A stretch of 64,000 nucleotides of DNA from the NCBI GenBank assembly GCA_016183935.1, contig JACPDR010000016.1, positions 43,583 to 107,582 of the forward strand, read 5' to 3'. The notes beneath the pieces are model-generated. The model had not been told where the DNA came from. It ran no database searches and was given only the letters and a program-made list of their open reading frames with translations. The stretch is from Caulobacterales bacterium. Its GTDB lineage: Bacteria > Pseudomonadota > Alphaproteobacteria > Caulobacterales > Caulobacteraceae. The position numbers were made by a program, and so were the translations under genes. Below are positions 52,846 to 60,963 of this stretch, piece after piece (the first letter of the stretch is position 1; each line of letters begins with the position of its first letter).

Positions 52846-54282
52846 ATGAAAAGAGCCCGGCGCGCCCGCATCGTCGCGACCCTGGGACCCGCCAGCCGGG
52901 CCCCCGGCACGGTCAAGGCCCTGGCCCAGGCCGGGGTCGACGTCTTCCGCCTCAACTTCAGCCACGGCTCGCATGAGGACCACGCGGCGGCGCTGAAAGC
53001 GGTGCGCGGGGCCGAGTTGGCGCTGAAGCGGCCGCTGGGCGTGCTGGCCGACCTGCAGGGGCCCAAGCTGCGGTTGGGCCGGTTCGCCGACGTCGAGATC
53101 GATGTGAAGCCGGGCCACAAGATGCGCTTCGACCTCGACCCCGCGCCGGGCGACGAGACCCGGGTGCAGATGCCGCACCCGGAAATCTTCAAGGCGCTGC
53201 GCACCGGCATGCTGCTGCGGCTCGACGACGGGCGGGTGCGGCTGCGGGTCAATGAGCGGACCAACGACTGGGCCGACGTAACGGTCGAGAGCGGCTCGAA
53301 GCTGTCGGACCGCAAGGGCGTGGCCGTGCCCGAGGCGGTGGTGCCGGTCTCGGCCCTGACCCCCAAGGACCGCGAGGATCTCGCCTTCGCCCTGCGCATC
53401 GGCGTCGACTGGGTGGCTCTCAGCTTCGTGCAGAAGGCCGAGGACATGGCCGAGCTGAAGCAGATCGTGAAGGGCCGCGCCGCCTGCCTGGCCAAGATCG
53501 AAAAGCCGCAGGCCCTGAGCCAGCTGGAGAACATCCTCGACTACTGCGACGGGGTCATGGTGGCGCGCGGCGACCTGGGCGTCGAGCTCGACCCCGAAGA
53601 GGTGCCGGTGGTTCAGAAGCAGATCATCCGCGCCGCCCGTCAGCGCGGCGTGCCGGTGATCGTGGCCACCCAGATGCTGGAGTCGATGACCTCGGCCCCC
53701 GCCCCGACGCGGGCGGAAGCGTCGGATGTCGCCAACGCCGTCTATGAGGGCGCGGACGCCCTGATGCTGTCGGCCGAGACGGCGTCGGGCGACTATCCGC
53801 TGGAGTCGGTCGGCATCATGAACCGCATCATCGAGCGGGTGGAGCGCGACCCCATCTGGCCCAGCCTGATGGACGCCGAACACGCCGGCATGGACGACAT
53901 CGACGCCGATGCCCTCGTCGCCGCCGCCCGCAAGGCGGCGGAGGCCCAGTCGACGGCCTGCATCGTGGTCTTCACCACCCTGGGCGGGACGGCGCGGCGG
54001 ATGGCGCGCGAGCGGCCGCTGCAGCCCATTCTGGCCCTGACCCCCAATCCCGATACGGCCCGGCGACTGTCGCTGGTGTGGGGGCTGGAGAACCGGCTGG
54101 GCAAGGAGCCGGCTTCGCTGGAAGACGTCACCGAGGACGCCGTGGCCAGCGCCGTCGAGTACGGTCTCGCGGAGGCGGGCCAGCGCGTCCTGATCCTCGC
54201 CGGCACCCCCTTCGGCGCCCCGGGGGCTGCGAATCTGCTGCGACTGGCCCATGCTCCCAGCAAGGGCGGTCGCAAGGGCTGA
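52846..54282 (+). CDS. pyk: pyruvate kinase
   Basis: 478 residues. Final glycolytic enzyme making pyruvate and ATP from PEP and ADP. Diagnostic sequences are RIVATLGPASR, FRLNFSHGSHEDH, LADLQGPKLRLG, DWVALSFVQKAEDM, AKIEKPQAL, MVARGDLGVEL, VPVIVATQMLESM and APTRAEASDVANAVYEGADA. The C-terminal domain (about 350-478) is complete. It starts ATG 52846 with AAAGGGG upstream spaced unusually far; TTAACC in its leader is a half CtrA-type site. Confidence 0.95.
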   Translation: MKRARRARIVATLGPASRAPGTVKALAQAGVDVFRLNFSHGSHEDHAAALKAVRGAELALKRPLGVLADLQGPKLRLGRFADVEIDVKPGHKMRFDLDPAPGDETRVQMPHPEIFKALRTGMLLRLDDGRVRLRVNERTNDWADVTVESGSKLSDRKGVAVPEAVVPVSALTPKDREDLAFALRIGVDWVALSFVQKAEDMAELKQIVKGRAACLAKIEKPQALSQLENILDYCDGVMVARGDLGVELDPEEVPVVQKQIIRAARQRGVPVIVATQMLESMTSAPAPTRAEASDVANAVYEGADALMLSAETASGDYPLESVGIMNRIIERVERDPIWPSLMDAEHAGMDDIDADALVAAARKAAEAQSTACIVVFTTLGGTARRMARERPLQPILALTPNPDTARRLSLVWGLENRLGKEPASLEDVTEDAVASAVEYGLAEAGQRVLILAGTPFGAPGAANLLRLAHAPSKGGRKG

Positions 54283-54309
54283 CCCGGAGCGTCGTTCCAA
54301 AGGGTCGGC

Positions 54310-55350
54310 ATGATCAAATACATCGGCTCCAAGCGCGCCTTGCTGGGCCATGTGACGGCGGCGGTGGCGGCGGCCCTGCCGGACGGTGGGACGGTATGCG
54401 ATCTGTTCTCCGGCACCGCGCGGGTCGGGCATGCCTTGAAGAAGCAGGGCTTCCAGGTCTGGTCGAACGACCACAACGCCTACGCCCATGTGCTGGCCAC
54501 CGCCTATGTGCAGGCCGACCGGGAGCGCTGGTTCGAACGGTCGGAGGCCGTGCTGGCCGAACTGCGCGCCGTGGCGGCGGAGCCCGGCTGGTTCACGAAG
54601 ACCTTTTGCGAGGACGCCCGCTATTTCACGCCGGAGAACGGGGCGCGGATCGACGCCGTGCGCGACCGGATCGCGGCGATGGGGCTGGAGCCCGAGCTGG
54701 AGGCGATCGCCCTGGTCAGCCTGATGGAGGCGGCTGACCGGGTCGATTCCACCGCCGGCCTGCAGATGGCCTATATGAAATCCTGGGCCAGCCGGGCGCT
54801 GAAGCCGCTGGAGCTGCGGCTGCCGGACATTCTGCCCGGCGTCGCGGCGGGGTCATGCCGGGCGACGCGCGCCGACGCGGTCGAACTGGCCCCGTCGGTC
54901 GAGGCCGACCTCGTCTATCTGGACCCGCCGTACAATCAGCATTCCTACCTCGGCAACTACCACTGCTGGGAGAGCCTGGTGCTGTGGGACAAGCCCGAGA
55001 CCTATGGCGTGGCCAACAAGCGGATCGACGTGCGCACAAGGAAGAGCGCCTTCAACAGCCGCCCCGGCATCGCCCCCGCTCTGAAGGCCGTGATCGAGGG
55101 CGTGAAGGCGCCGAACCTGATCGTCTCGTTCAACGACGAGGGCTATCTGGGTCGCGACCAGCTGGTCGAGATGCTGTCGACGCGAGGCGAGGTGCAGGTC
55201 ATCGAGATCGCCCGGCCGCGCTACGTCGGCGCCCGCATCGGCATCCACAATCCGAAGGGCGAAAAGGTCGGCGCCGTGGGGCGGTTGCGCAACGTGGAAT
55301 ACCTGTTCGTGGTCAGCGACCGGCGGGTGAATCTGGCCGACGCGGCGTAA
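54310..55350 (+). CDS. orphan D12-class DNA adenine (N6) methyltransferase
   Basis: 346 residues. AdoMet-binding motif VCDLFSGTARVGHALKKQG near the N-terminus, and catalytic DPPY in VYLDPPYNQHSYLGNYHCWE. The N-terminal KYIGSKRALLGHV is typical of Dam/D12 methyltransferases that find their own target. There is no restriction enzyme next door, so it is solitary and more likely regulatory or repair-related than part of a restriction system. The target sequence cannot be read. Its start is 27 nt after pyk. Confidence 0.82.
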   Translation: MIKYIGSKRALLGHVTAAVAAALPDGGTVCDLFSGTARVGHALKKQGFQVWSNDHNAYAHVLATAYVQADRERWFERSEAVLAELRAVAAEPGWFTKTFCEDARYFTPENGARIDAVRDRIAAMGLEPELEAIALVSLMEAADRVDSTAGLQMAYMKSWASRALKPLELRLPDILPGVAAGSCRATRADAVELAPSVEADLVYLDPPYNQHSYLGNYHCWESLVLWDKPETYGVANKRIDVRTRKSAFNSRPGIAPALKAVIEGVKAPNLIVSFNDEGYLGRDQLVEMLSTRGEVQVIEIARPRYVGARIGIHNPKGEKVGAVGRLRNVEYLFVVSDRRVNLADAA

Positions 55351-55396
55351 GCGCGGGCGCACGGAACGCGAGCGAGTCCGGACCGTTGTGTCGGGC

Positions 55397-55660
55397 ATGG
55401 AACAGATGACCATCACCCCCTCGCGCCGCCTCCAGGCCCATCACGCCTACGGCCGGGCGGTCGACGCCTTTGAACCTGTCGCCTGGAGGCCGCCGACGGC
55501 CGCGCGCTTCGACAGCCGTGTCGCCAACGATATCGCGCCCCGGCGGGAACCGGCCCTGTCGGACATGACCGACGGGATTCCGGGATGGCTGACCGTCGTG
55601 CTCGGCGGCGTCGTCGCGGCGTTGGCGGGCGCGCTGATGGGCGGCGCCCTGCACATCTAG
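55397..55660 (+). CDS. hypothetical protein with C-terminal membrane anchor
   Basis: 87 residues from ATG 55397 (an alternative ATG is 9 nt later). Residues about 1-60 are polar with no motif; residues about 63-87 form a membrane helix ([20 protein letters not shown]), making a tail-anchored protein. Overlaps the end of rnhB on the other strand by 4 nt. No family recognised. Confidence 0.5.
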   Translation: MEQMTITPSRRLQAHHAYGRAVDAFEPVAWRPPTAARFDSRVANDIAPRREPALSDMTDGIPGWLTVVLGGVVAALAGALMGGALHI

Positions 55661-56337
55661 GTTTCCAGCAGCGCCCGGATCGGAGCCCAGCCGCGGCGGT
55701 GGGCCGGGCAGGGGCCGAGGGCCTTGAGCGCCGCCTGATGCACCGGGGCGTTGTAGCCCTTGTGGGAGGCGAAGCCGTAGCCGGGGTATTCAGCGTCCAT
55801 GGCGATCATCAGCCGGTCGCGCGCCGTCTTGGCGAGGATCGACGCCGCAGCGATCGATAGCGACAGGCCATCGCCTCCGACCACCGTCTGCACATCGCAC
55901 GGCAGTTTGAAGCGGTAGTTGCCGTCGACCAGCGCGGCGGCCGGCTGCACCGCCATCGCCTCGATGGCGCGGCACATGGCCAGGCCGGTGGCGTGCAGGA
56001 TGTTCAGTTCGGCGATCTCCTCGACCGAGGCGAAGCCGACGCCCCAGGCGATCGCCCGCGCCTTGATCTCGACCTCCAGCACTTCGCGCCGCTCTGCGGT
56101 CAGGACCTTGGAGTCGTCGATGCCCTCGGGCAGGTCATCCGGGTTCAGGATCACCGCCCCGGCGGCCACGGGTCCGGCCCACGGACCACGCCCGGCCTCA
56201 TCGACGCCACAGACGAGGCCGCCGCAGGACTGGATCAGCACCGTCTCGAGCGCATAGGTCGGGAAGCCGCGCGGCGCCTTGGCCGGCGCTTTCGCGGCGG
56301 GTTTCGTCTTGGCGGGTTTCTTCGATGGGGTCTTCAC
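55657..56337 (-). CDS. rnhB: ribonuclease HII
   Basis: 226 residues from GTG 56337, overlapping the tag stop as GTGA. It nicks RNA/DNA hybrids, removing misincorporated ribonucleotides. Catalytic residues are in [34 protein letters not shown] and ALVDGN; the C-terminal [20 protein letters not shown] matches type 2 RNase H. It has an unusual 27-residue basic Lys/Ala/Pro tail at the N-terminus ([20 protein letters not shown]). Confidence 0.93.
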   Translation of the reverse strand: MKTPSKKPAKTKPAAKAPAKAPRGFPTYALETVLIQSCGGLVCGVDEAGRGPWAGPVAAGAVILNPDDLPEGIDDSKVLTAERREVLEVEIKARAIAWGVGFASVEEIAELNILHATGLAMCRAIEAMAVQPAAALVDGNYRFKLPCDVQTVVGGDGLSLSIAAASILAKTARDRLMIAMDAEYPGYGFASHKGYNAPVHQAALKALGPCPAHRRGWAPIRALLET

Positions 56338-56921
56338 CGGTCGGCCATCGCACGAACCTGGCGGTGACGGAAGCACTCGATCCCGTGATCGTTGACCATG
56401 CCCACAGCCTGCATGAAGGCGTACACAATCACCGGGCCACAGAACGTAAAGCCACGCTTCTTCAGCGCCTTGGCCATTGCTTCGGACTCCGGGGTGGCCA
56501 CCGGCCGGGCGCCGCTGTCGGGCCAGTGGTTCTGGATCGGCGCCCCGCCGACGAAGGACCACAGCCACTCCGAGAAGTCCTCGCCGTTGTCGCGCATCTC
56601 CAGCCAGATCCGCGCGCCCTTGATGGCGCTGTTGATCTTGGCGCGGGAGCGGATGATCCGCGCATCGCCCAGCAGTCGCTCGATATCGACCTCGCCGTAG
56701 GCGGCCACCTTTTCGGGACCGAAGCCGTCGAAGGCGTCGCGCAGGCCCTCGCGCTTCCTCAGGATGGTGATCCACGCCAGCCCCGCCTGGAATCCGTCCA
56801 GCACCAGCTTCTCCCACAGGGCGCGGGGATCGTACTCGGGCACGCCCCATTCCTCGTCGTGATAGGCGACATACAGCGGATCGGTCCCGCACCAGGCGCA
56901 GCGGTGGAGTGAGTCGGACAT
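56334..56921 (-). CDS. tag: DNA-3-methyladenine glycosylase I
   Basis: 195 residues. Base-excision repair of 3-methyladenine. The Tag zinc ligands are present: Cys/His early in [20 protein letters not shown] and His-x3-Cys late in [11 protein letters not shown], plus [20 protein letters not shown] (HhH-type helices). It forms a two-gene unit with rnhB. The neighbouring alkB (52170) repairs other alkylation damage. Confidence 0.95.
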   Translation of the reverse strand: MSDSLHRCAWCGTDPLYVAYHDEEWGVPEYDPRALWEKLVLDGFQAGLAWITILRKREGLRDAFDGFGPEKVAAYGEVDIERLLGDARIIRSRAKINSAIKGARIWLEMRDNGEDFSEWLWSFVGGAPIQNHWPDSGARPVATPESEAMAKALKKRGFTFCGPVIVYAFMQAVGMVNDHGIECFRHRQVRAMADR

Positions 56922-56949
56922 GGGGGGAGGGTAGCGTCCCCTCCCGGCA

Positions 56950-56976
56950 TGTCACAGATCGATCCCGTCACCCGTC
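56950..56976 (+). promoter_or_regulatory. ECF41-type promoter TGTCACA-N16-CGTC
   Basis: TGTCACA at 56950-56956 and CGTC at 56973-56976 are separated by exactly 16 nt, the -35/-10 pattern reported for ECF41 sigma-factor promoters. It lies 24 nt upstream of the start of the carboxymuconolactone-decarboxylase gene, whose partner is an ECF41-type sigma factor. The position also rules out an earlier ATG at 56949 as the start. Confidence 0.75.
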
Positions 56977-56999
56977 ATGGGAGGCGAAAGGAGATTCCC

Positions 57000-57557
57000 A
57001 TGACCGAAGAAATCGAAAGAATGGAGCGCCAGATCGGAGGCTTCGAAAAGGCGTGGAACTATAACGCCGCCTATATGCGGGACCTGCTGGCCGCCGGCCC
57101 CGAGGTGCTGAGAAAGTTCCAGGGGATGATGTCGATCGTGGATGTGCACGCCGCGCCGAAGGAGGCGATTTTCGTCGCCCAGACGATGGGCGTCCTCGAC
57201 GGCGACTGCGAGCCGTGCGTCCAGCTCGGTATCGATATGGCGCTGGCCGGGGGGCTGGACCCTACCCTGGTGCGCGCCGTCCTGACCGGGAACGAGGCGT
57301 CGATGAGCGAGGACGCCCGGCTGGCCTTCCGTTTCGCCCGGGCCAGCCTCGCAAGGGATGTCGCCGGCCTGGAGCCGCATCGGCGCGAAATCCTGACGCG
57401 ATGGGGCCAGAAGGGGCTGACGGCGGTGGCCCTGTCGATCACCGTGGGGCGGATGTATCCAACGCTGAAATACCCGTTGGGCTACGGCCATCCTTGCGTC
57501 AGCGTGACGGTGGCGGGCGAGGTCGTGCCGCTTCGCCCGCGGGCGGCGGCCGCGTGA
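57000..57557 (+). CDS. carboxymuconolactone decarboxylase/AhpD-like protein
   Basis: 185 residues from ATG 57000 with AAAGGAG spaced 6 nt upstream. The AhpD-like core has the redox pair CEPC in GDCEPCVQLGIDMALAGGLD. ECF41 sigma factors are typically encoded beside such 'COE' genes, their main regulon. The protein may act as a peroxidase/disulfide reductase or simply sense the signal. The stop overlaps the sigma factor start (GTGA). Confidence 0.85.
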   Translation: MTEEIERMERQIGGFEKAWNYNAAYMRDLLAAGPEVLRKFQGMMSIVDVHAAPKEAIFVAQTMGVLDGDCEPCVQLGIDMALAGGLDPTLVRAVLTGNEASMSEDARLAFRFARASLARDVAGLEPHRREILTRWGQKGLTAVALSITVGRMYPTLKYPLGYGHPCVSVTVAGEVVPLRPRAAAA

Positions 57558-58501
57558 CGGTCGATCGCGCCGCCGTTTTCGAGGCCCATCGCGGTCGGCT
57601 GCAGAAGCTCGCCTACCGGATGCTCGGCACGCTCGAGGAGGCGGAAGACGCAGTCCAGGACGCCTGGCTTCGCTGGTCAGGGGCCGCCGTCGAGGAGATC
57701 GCGGAGCCCGCGGCCTGGCTGGTCCGGGTCACGACGCGCCTGTGCATCGACCGGCTGCGCGCGGCCAAGGTGGAGCGGGCCGCCTATCGCGGTCCGTGGC
57801 TTCCGGAGCCGCTCATCGAGCCGCTGACGCCCGATCCGCTGGAGCGGGCCGAGGATGTCTCGGTCGCGTTCCTTCTGGCCCTCGAGCGGCTGTCGCCGCT
57901 CGAGCGGGCCGTTTTCCTGCTGCACGACGTGTTCGACGAGGACTACGGCGCGATCGCAACCATTCTCTCCCGCAGCGATACCGCCGTGCGTCAGCTGGCC
58001 AGCCGGGCGCGCCAGCATGTGCGGGAGGCCCGCCCACGCTTTCCGGTCGACCAGGAAGAGGCTCGGCGGCTGGCCACCGCCTTCGTGGAAGCAGCGGCGA
58101 AGGCGGACACGGCGGCGCTGGCGGCGCTGCTGACGGAAGACGCGATCCTCGTGTCCGACGGCGGCGGCAAGCGCCCGGCGGCGTTGCGCGTGCTGGTCGG
58201 ACGCCACGACGTCATCGGCCTGTTGAAGGGACTGGCGCTACGGGGCGGCGATGCGCGGATGCTTTCGTTCGAGCCGGTCCGGGTCAACGGCTATCCGGGC
58301 TTCATCATCGAGCGGCCCGACGGGCTCGACACCATGGCCTTCCAGCCGGGCGGCGACGGTCAGATCGCGGCCATCTACATGGTTCGCAATCCGGACAAGC
58401 TGACCCGCGTGCGGTCGCCGGCGAAACGCCTCACCCCACCTCAGCGAACGCCCGCACCGGAAACGTCCCGAACGCCTTCACCTTCGGCGGGGCGGCGGTG
58501 A
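57554..58501 (+). CDS. ECF41-type RNA polymerase sigma factor (SigJ-like) with fused C-terminal domain
   Basis: 315 residues from GTG 57554. Sigma-70 region 2 (about 8-75: FEAHRGRLQKLAYRMLGTLE, DAVQDAWLRW) and region 4 (about 110-165: LERLSPLERAVFLLHDVFDE, RSDTAVRQLASRARQHV) are followed by a SnoaL-like extension (about 180-290) with the DGGGKRPA and NPDKL-type residues characteristic of ECF41. In this group the extension replaces an anti-sigma factor. It is coupled to the CMD gene and driven by the promoter at 56950. Last 71 nt overlap the antisense cyclase gene. Confidence 0.9.
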   Translation: MTVDRAAVFEAHRGRLQKLAYRMLGTLEEAEDAVQDAWLRWSGAAVEEIAEPAAWLVRVTTRLCIDRLRAAKVERAAYRGPWLPEPLIEPLTPDPLERAEDVSVAFLLALERLSPLERAVFLLHDVFDEDYGAIATILSRSDTAVRQLASRARQHVREARPRFPVDQEEARRLATAFVEAAAKADTAALAALLTEDAILVSDGGGKRPAALRVLVGRHDVIGLLKGLALRGGDARMLSFEPVRVNGYPGFIIERPDGLDTMAFQPGGDGQIAAIYMVRNPDKLTRVRSPAKRLTPPQRTPAPETSRTPSPSAGRR

Positions 58502-59081
58502 AGCGGAAGCCGTCGTCGGGCAGCAGCTCCAGCCCGCGCATGTGCTCGCAGATCGGAATGCCCGCGCCCAGCAGCCAGGTGTGCGCGGGGCGCGCGCGGG
58601 TGCGGGTGTCGTCGATGTTGTGGGAGTCGATGCCGACCAGCGCCGCGCTCGCCTCGACGAGGAAGGCCGCGGCGGCTTCGGTCAGGAAGGGGTGGTCCTC
58701 GAAATAGGCGTCGGTGCGCCAGTGGCGGGCCCAGCCGGTATGGACCAGCACCGCCCTGCCGCGCAGGTCGCGGCCCGCGAAGCGGTCAGCGTCGATGGCC
58801 TGGACGTCCGGCGCGCGGACGACGAGGCCCGGCAGGCCGGCGACCCGTTCGAGGCCGACCTGGCTCAGGTCCTCGCCATCGGCGTAGCGGTGGAAGGGGG
58901 TGTCCAGGTAGGTGCCGGTGTTGCCGACCATCTCGATCCGGCCGATCTGGAATTCCGTGCCCGGCTCATAGTTCGCCCGCGACGCCTCGCGGCTCAGATG
59001 ATCGCAGATCAACGGCGCCGGCAGGCCCTTGTAGGTGACCATGCCGGCTTCGATGGTGTGGCTGAGGTCGATCAATAGCAT
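58431..59081 (-). CDS. cyclase family protein (kynurenine formamidase-like)
   Basis: 216 residues. Cyclase/KynB-like fold: MLLIDLSHTIEAGMVTYKGL, then NTGTYLDTPFHRYADGEDLS and GIDSHNIDD. The usual metal motif HxGTHxDxPxH appears as NTGTYLDTPFH: the first His and the His of GTH are Asn and Tyr, while Asp and the distal His remain. Related enzymes hydrolyse formylkynurenine or isatin. Activity here is uncertain. Its C-terminus overlaps the sigma factor end on the opposite strand by 71 nt. Confidence 0.78.
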   Translation of the reverse strand: MLLIDLSHTIEAGMVTYKGLPAPLICDHLSREASRANYEPGTEFQIGRIEMVGNTGTYLDTPFHRYADGEDLSQVGLERVAGLPGLVVRAPDVQAIDADRFAGRDLRGRAVLVHTGWARHWRTDAYFEDHPFLTEAAAAFLVEASAALVGIDSHNIDDTRTRARPAHTWLLGAGIPICEHMRGLELLPDDGFRFTAAPPKVKAFGTFPVRAFAEVG

Positions 59082-59124
59082 GCGGCGGGTCAGGGCGGGC
59101 GGGCTCCGGATGATGGGCGCGGGA

Positions 59125-59916
59125 TCAGGAACGGTCCATCCACCCCGGCCAGCGCACCTCGACCGGCCGGCCGTCCACCGACAGCGCGCCCTCCAGCCGG
59201 TCCAGCCGGAGCAGGGCCGTGGCCGCGCCGGCCTGACCGCCGAGCACCTCGCCGGCGCGCAGGGGCCCGTTCAACACCTCGGCGCCGAAGGGCGGGGGCG
59301 GGCCGTCGAAGGCGATCGGCAGCATGCGGTTCTTGATGCTGCCGCGGCGCTTCATGCGGGAGGTGGTCTCCTGGCCGACGAAACAGCCCTTCTGGAAGTC
59401 GATGCCGTTGAGGAGGTCGAAATTGGCCTCGATCGGATAGGTCTTGTCGGACGGCGCGTCCGCGGCCGGGTCGGGCACGCCGACGGCGAGGCGATGACGC
59501 TGGTAATCAGCCTCGGTGGCGTTCGTCTCGTCCTCGCCGCCGTGGCGCCGGCCGCCGAGGCCTGACGCACGCGGGTCGGCGGTGAAGCCCTCCGCGACCT
59601 CGGGCCAGCAGGCGAAGATCGGCGCGTCGTCCGCCTCGACCGTCACCTGGGCGCGGAGCCGGTACATGGCCAGCCGCTGCAGCAAGGCGTCGCGGCGGTC
59701 GGCGGCGACGTCGAGCATAACGCCGTCGGCCTCGCCCCGCAGGAACAGGTCGAAGAGCAGCCGGCCCGGCGGGGAGAGCAGGGCGCCGAACCGCAGGTCG
59801 CCCTCGGCCAGCGTGTCGACGTCCTGGGTCAGCAGGTTGTGCAGGAAGGGCCGGGCGTCGGGACCAGAGACCCGGATCAGAGCGCGGCTGTCGAGGCGGG
59901 CGATATGGGTCGTCAT
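59125..59916 (-). CDS. ygfZ: folate-binding protein YgfZ (iron-sulfur cluster assembly/repair)
   Basis: 263 residues from ATG 59916. Aminomethyltransferase-like fold with VSGPDARPFLHNLLTQDVDT, LLSPPGRLLFDLFLR and the signature KGCFVGQETTSRMKRRG (K-G-C-[FY]-x-G-Q-E). It helps maturation or repair of [4Fe-4S] enzymes with folate. Although the reading frame stays open far upstream on this strand (to 62301), it is only the antisense of GT9 and pyrC. Confidence 0.92.
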   Translation of the reverse strand: MTTHIARLDSRALIRVSGPDARPFLHNLLTQDVDTLAEGDLRFGALLSPPGRLLFDLFLRGEADGVMLDVAADRRDALLQRLAMYRLRAQVTVEADDAPIFACWPEVAEGFTADPRASGLGGRRHGGEDETNATEADYQRHRLAVGVPDPAADAPSDKTYPIEANFDLLNGIDFQKGCFVGQETTSRMKRRGSIKNRMLPIAFDGPPPPFGAEVLNGPLRAGEVLGGQAGAATALLRLDRLEGALSVDGRPVEVRWPGWMDRS

Positions 59917-60000
59917 ACGGCCTAGATAGGGCCGCGACCGCCTGTGGACCACACCCCGTGAAACGCTGATTGAAAGGGAGAATCCGTATACGGTCCAGGC

Positions 60001-60954
60001 ATGACGGGTCGGTTCCCCATCCTCTATGTCGCCGAGGCGGGCGCGCAGGACGCGGTGCTGTCGTCCGGCGTGCTGGCGTATCTGGTCGAGGCCATGCCGA
60101 TGGCGCGCTTCACGGTGGTCGGGTCGCCGGCCAGTGCGCCGCTGTTTGCCGAGACGCCGCGGCTGGACCGGCTGATCGTGCTGGAGAAGGAGAGCCGGCT
60201 CGACTGGATCGGGCTGTGGAACCAGGTGCGGGCGACCAACTGGGGGCTGGTGGTCGACATGAGGGGGTCGGCCCTGTCCGGCAAGCTCAAGCGCCAGAAG
60301 CGGGCGGTGCGCGGCGAGCGGGAACCCGGCGTGCACGCTGTCGAACTGGCGGCGCGGGTGCTGCAGCTCGACGAGATTCCGGGACCGAGGCTGTTCGTGT
60401 TCGAGGCCACGCGGGCGTCGGTCGAGGCGCTCCTCCCTGCGGGCGACGGACCGCTGCTCGCCATCGGGCCGGGAGCGGCCTGGATGGGCCGGCGCTGGCC
60501 CGCCGAGCGCTACGCCAAGGTGGCCTTGACGCTGGTGGGCGAGGGCGGCCCGCTGGCCGGCGGGCGGGTGCTGGTGGTCGGCGACGAGACCGACCGCGAC
60601 GCGGCCCACACCATCCGCCTGGCCCTGCCGCGGCGGCGCACGATCGAACTCCACGGCCGGCTCAGCCCGTTGCAGGTCGTCGCGGCGGTGGGCCGCAGCG
60701 CGCTGTACCTCGGCGGAGACTCGTTGTGGACCGACCTCGCCGTGGCGTCGGGCGTCCCGGTGGTCGCCGCCTATGGACCGTCGGACGAGGTCGAGCGGGG
60801 GCCGTGGGGCGGGGTGGCGGTGCGCGGGCCGCGCTCGGTGGAGGAATACCGCAAGATCGATCCGCGGCTGGACCAGGCCATCGAGCACATGAACGACCTG
60901 CCGGCCGAGCGGGTGCTGAAGGCGGCTCGCAAGGCGCTGGCGGAGCGCGTATAG
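60001..60954 (+). CDS. glycosyltransferase family 9 (ADP-heptose transferase-like)
   Basis: 317 residues. Two Rossmann-like domains with the GT9 pattern: VLSSGVLAYLVEAMPMARFT at the start, IGPGAAWMGRRWPAERYAKV (nucleotide-sugar binding Lys/Arg), and SALYLGGDSLWTDLAVASGV with VVAAYGPSDEVERGPWGG. GT9 enzymes add heptose or related sugars to LPS core. The exact acceptor cannot be assigned; waaA and the lipid A block are about 25 kb away. It is followed 10 nt later by pyrC. Confidence 0.85.
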   Translation: MTGRFPILYVAEAGAQDAVLSSGVLAYLVEAMPMARFTVVGSPASAPLFAETPRLDRLIVLEKESRLDWIGLWNQVRATNWGLVVDMRGSALSGKLKRQKRAVRGEREPGVHAVELAARVLQLDEIPGPRLFVFEATRASVEALLPAGDGPLLAIGPGAAWMGRRWPAERYAKVALTLVGEGGPLAGGRVLVVGDETDRDAAHTIRLALPRRRTIELHGRLSPLQVVAAVGRSALYLGGDSLWTDLAVASGVPVVAAYGPSDEVERGPWGGVAVRGPRSVEEYRKIDPRLDQAIEHMNDLPAERVLKAARKALAERV

Positions 60955-60963
60955 GGCCGGGTC

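Noticed and set aside
56949..56999. Earlier ATG for the CMD gene
   Set aside because: It lies inside the ECF41 -35 element and has no ribosome-binding site; ATG 57000 has AAAGGAG.
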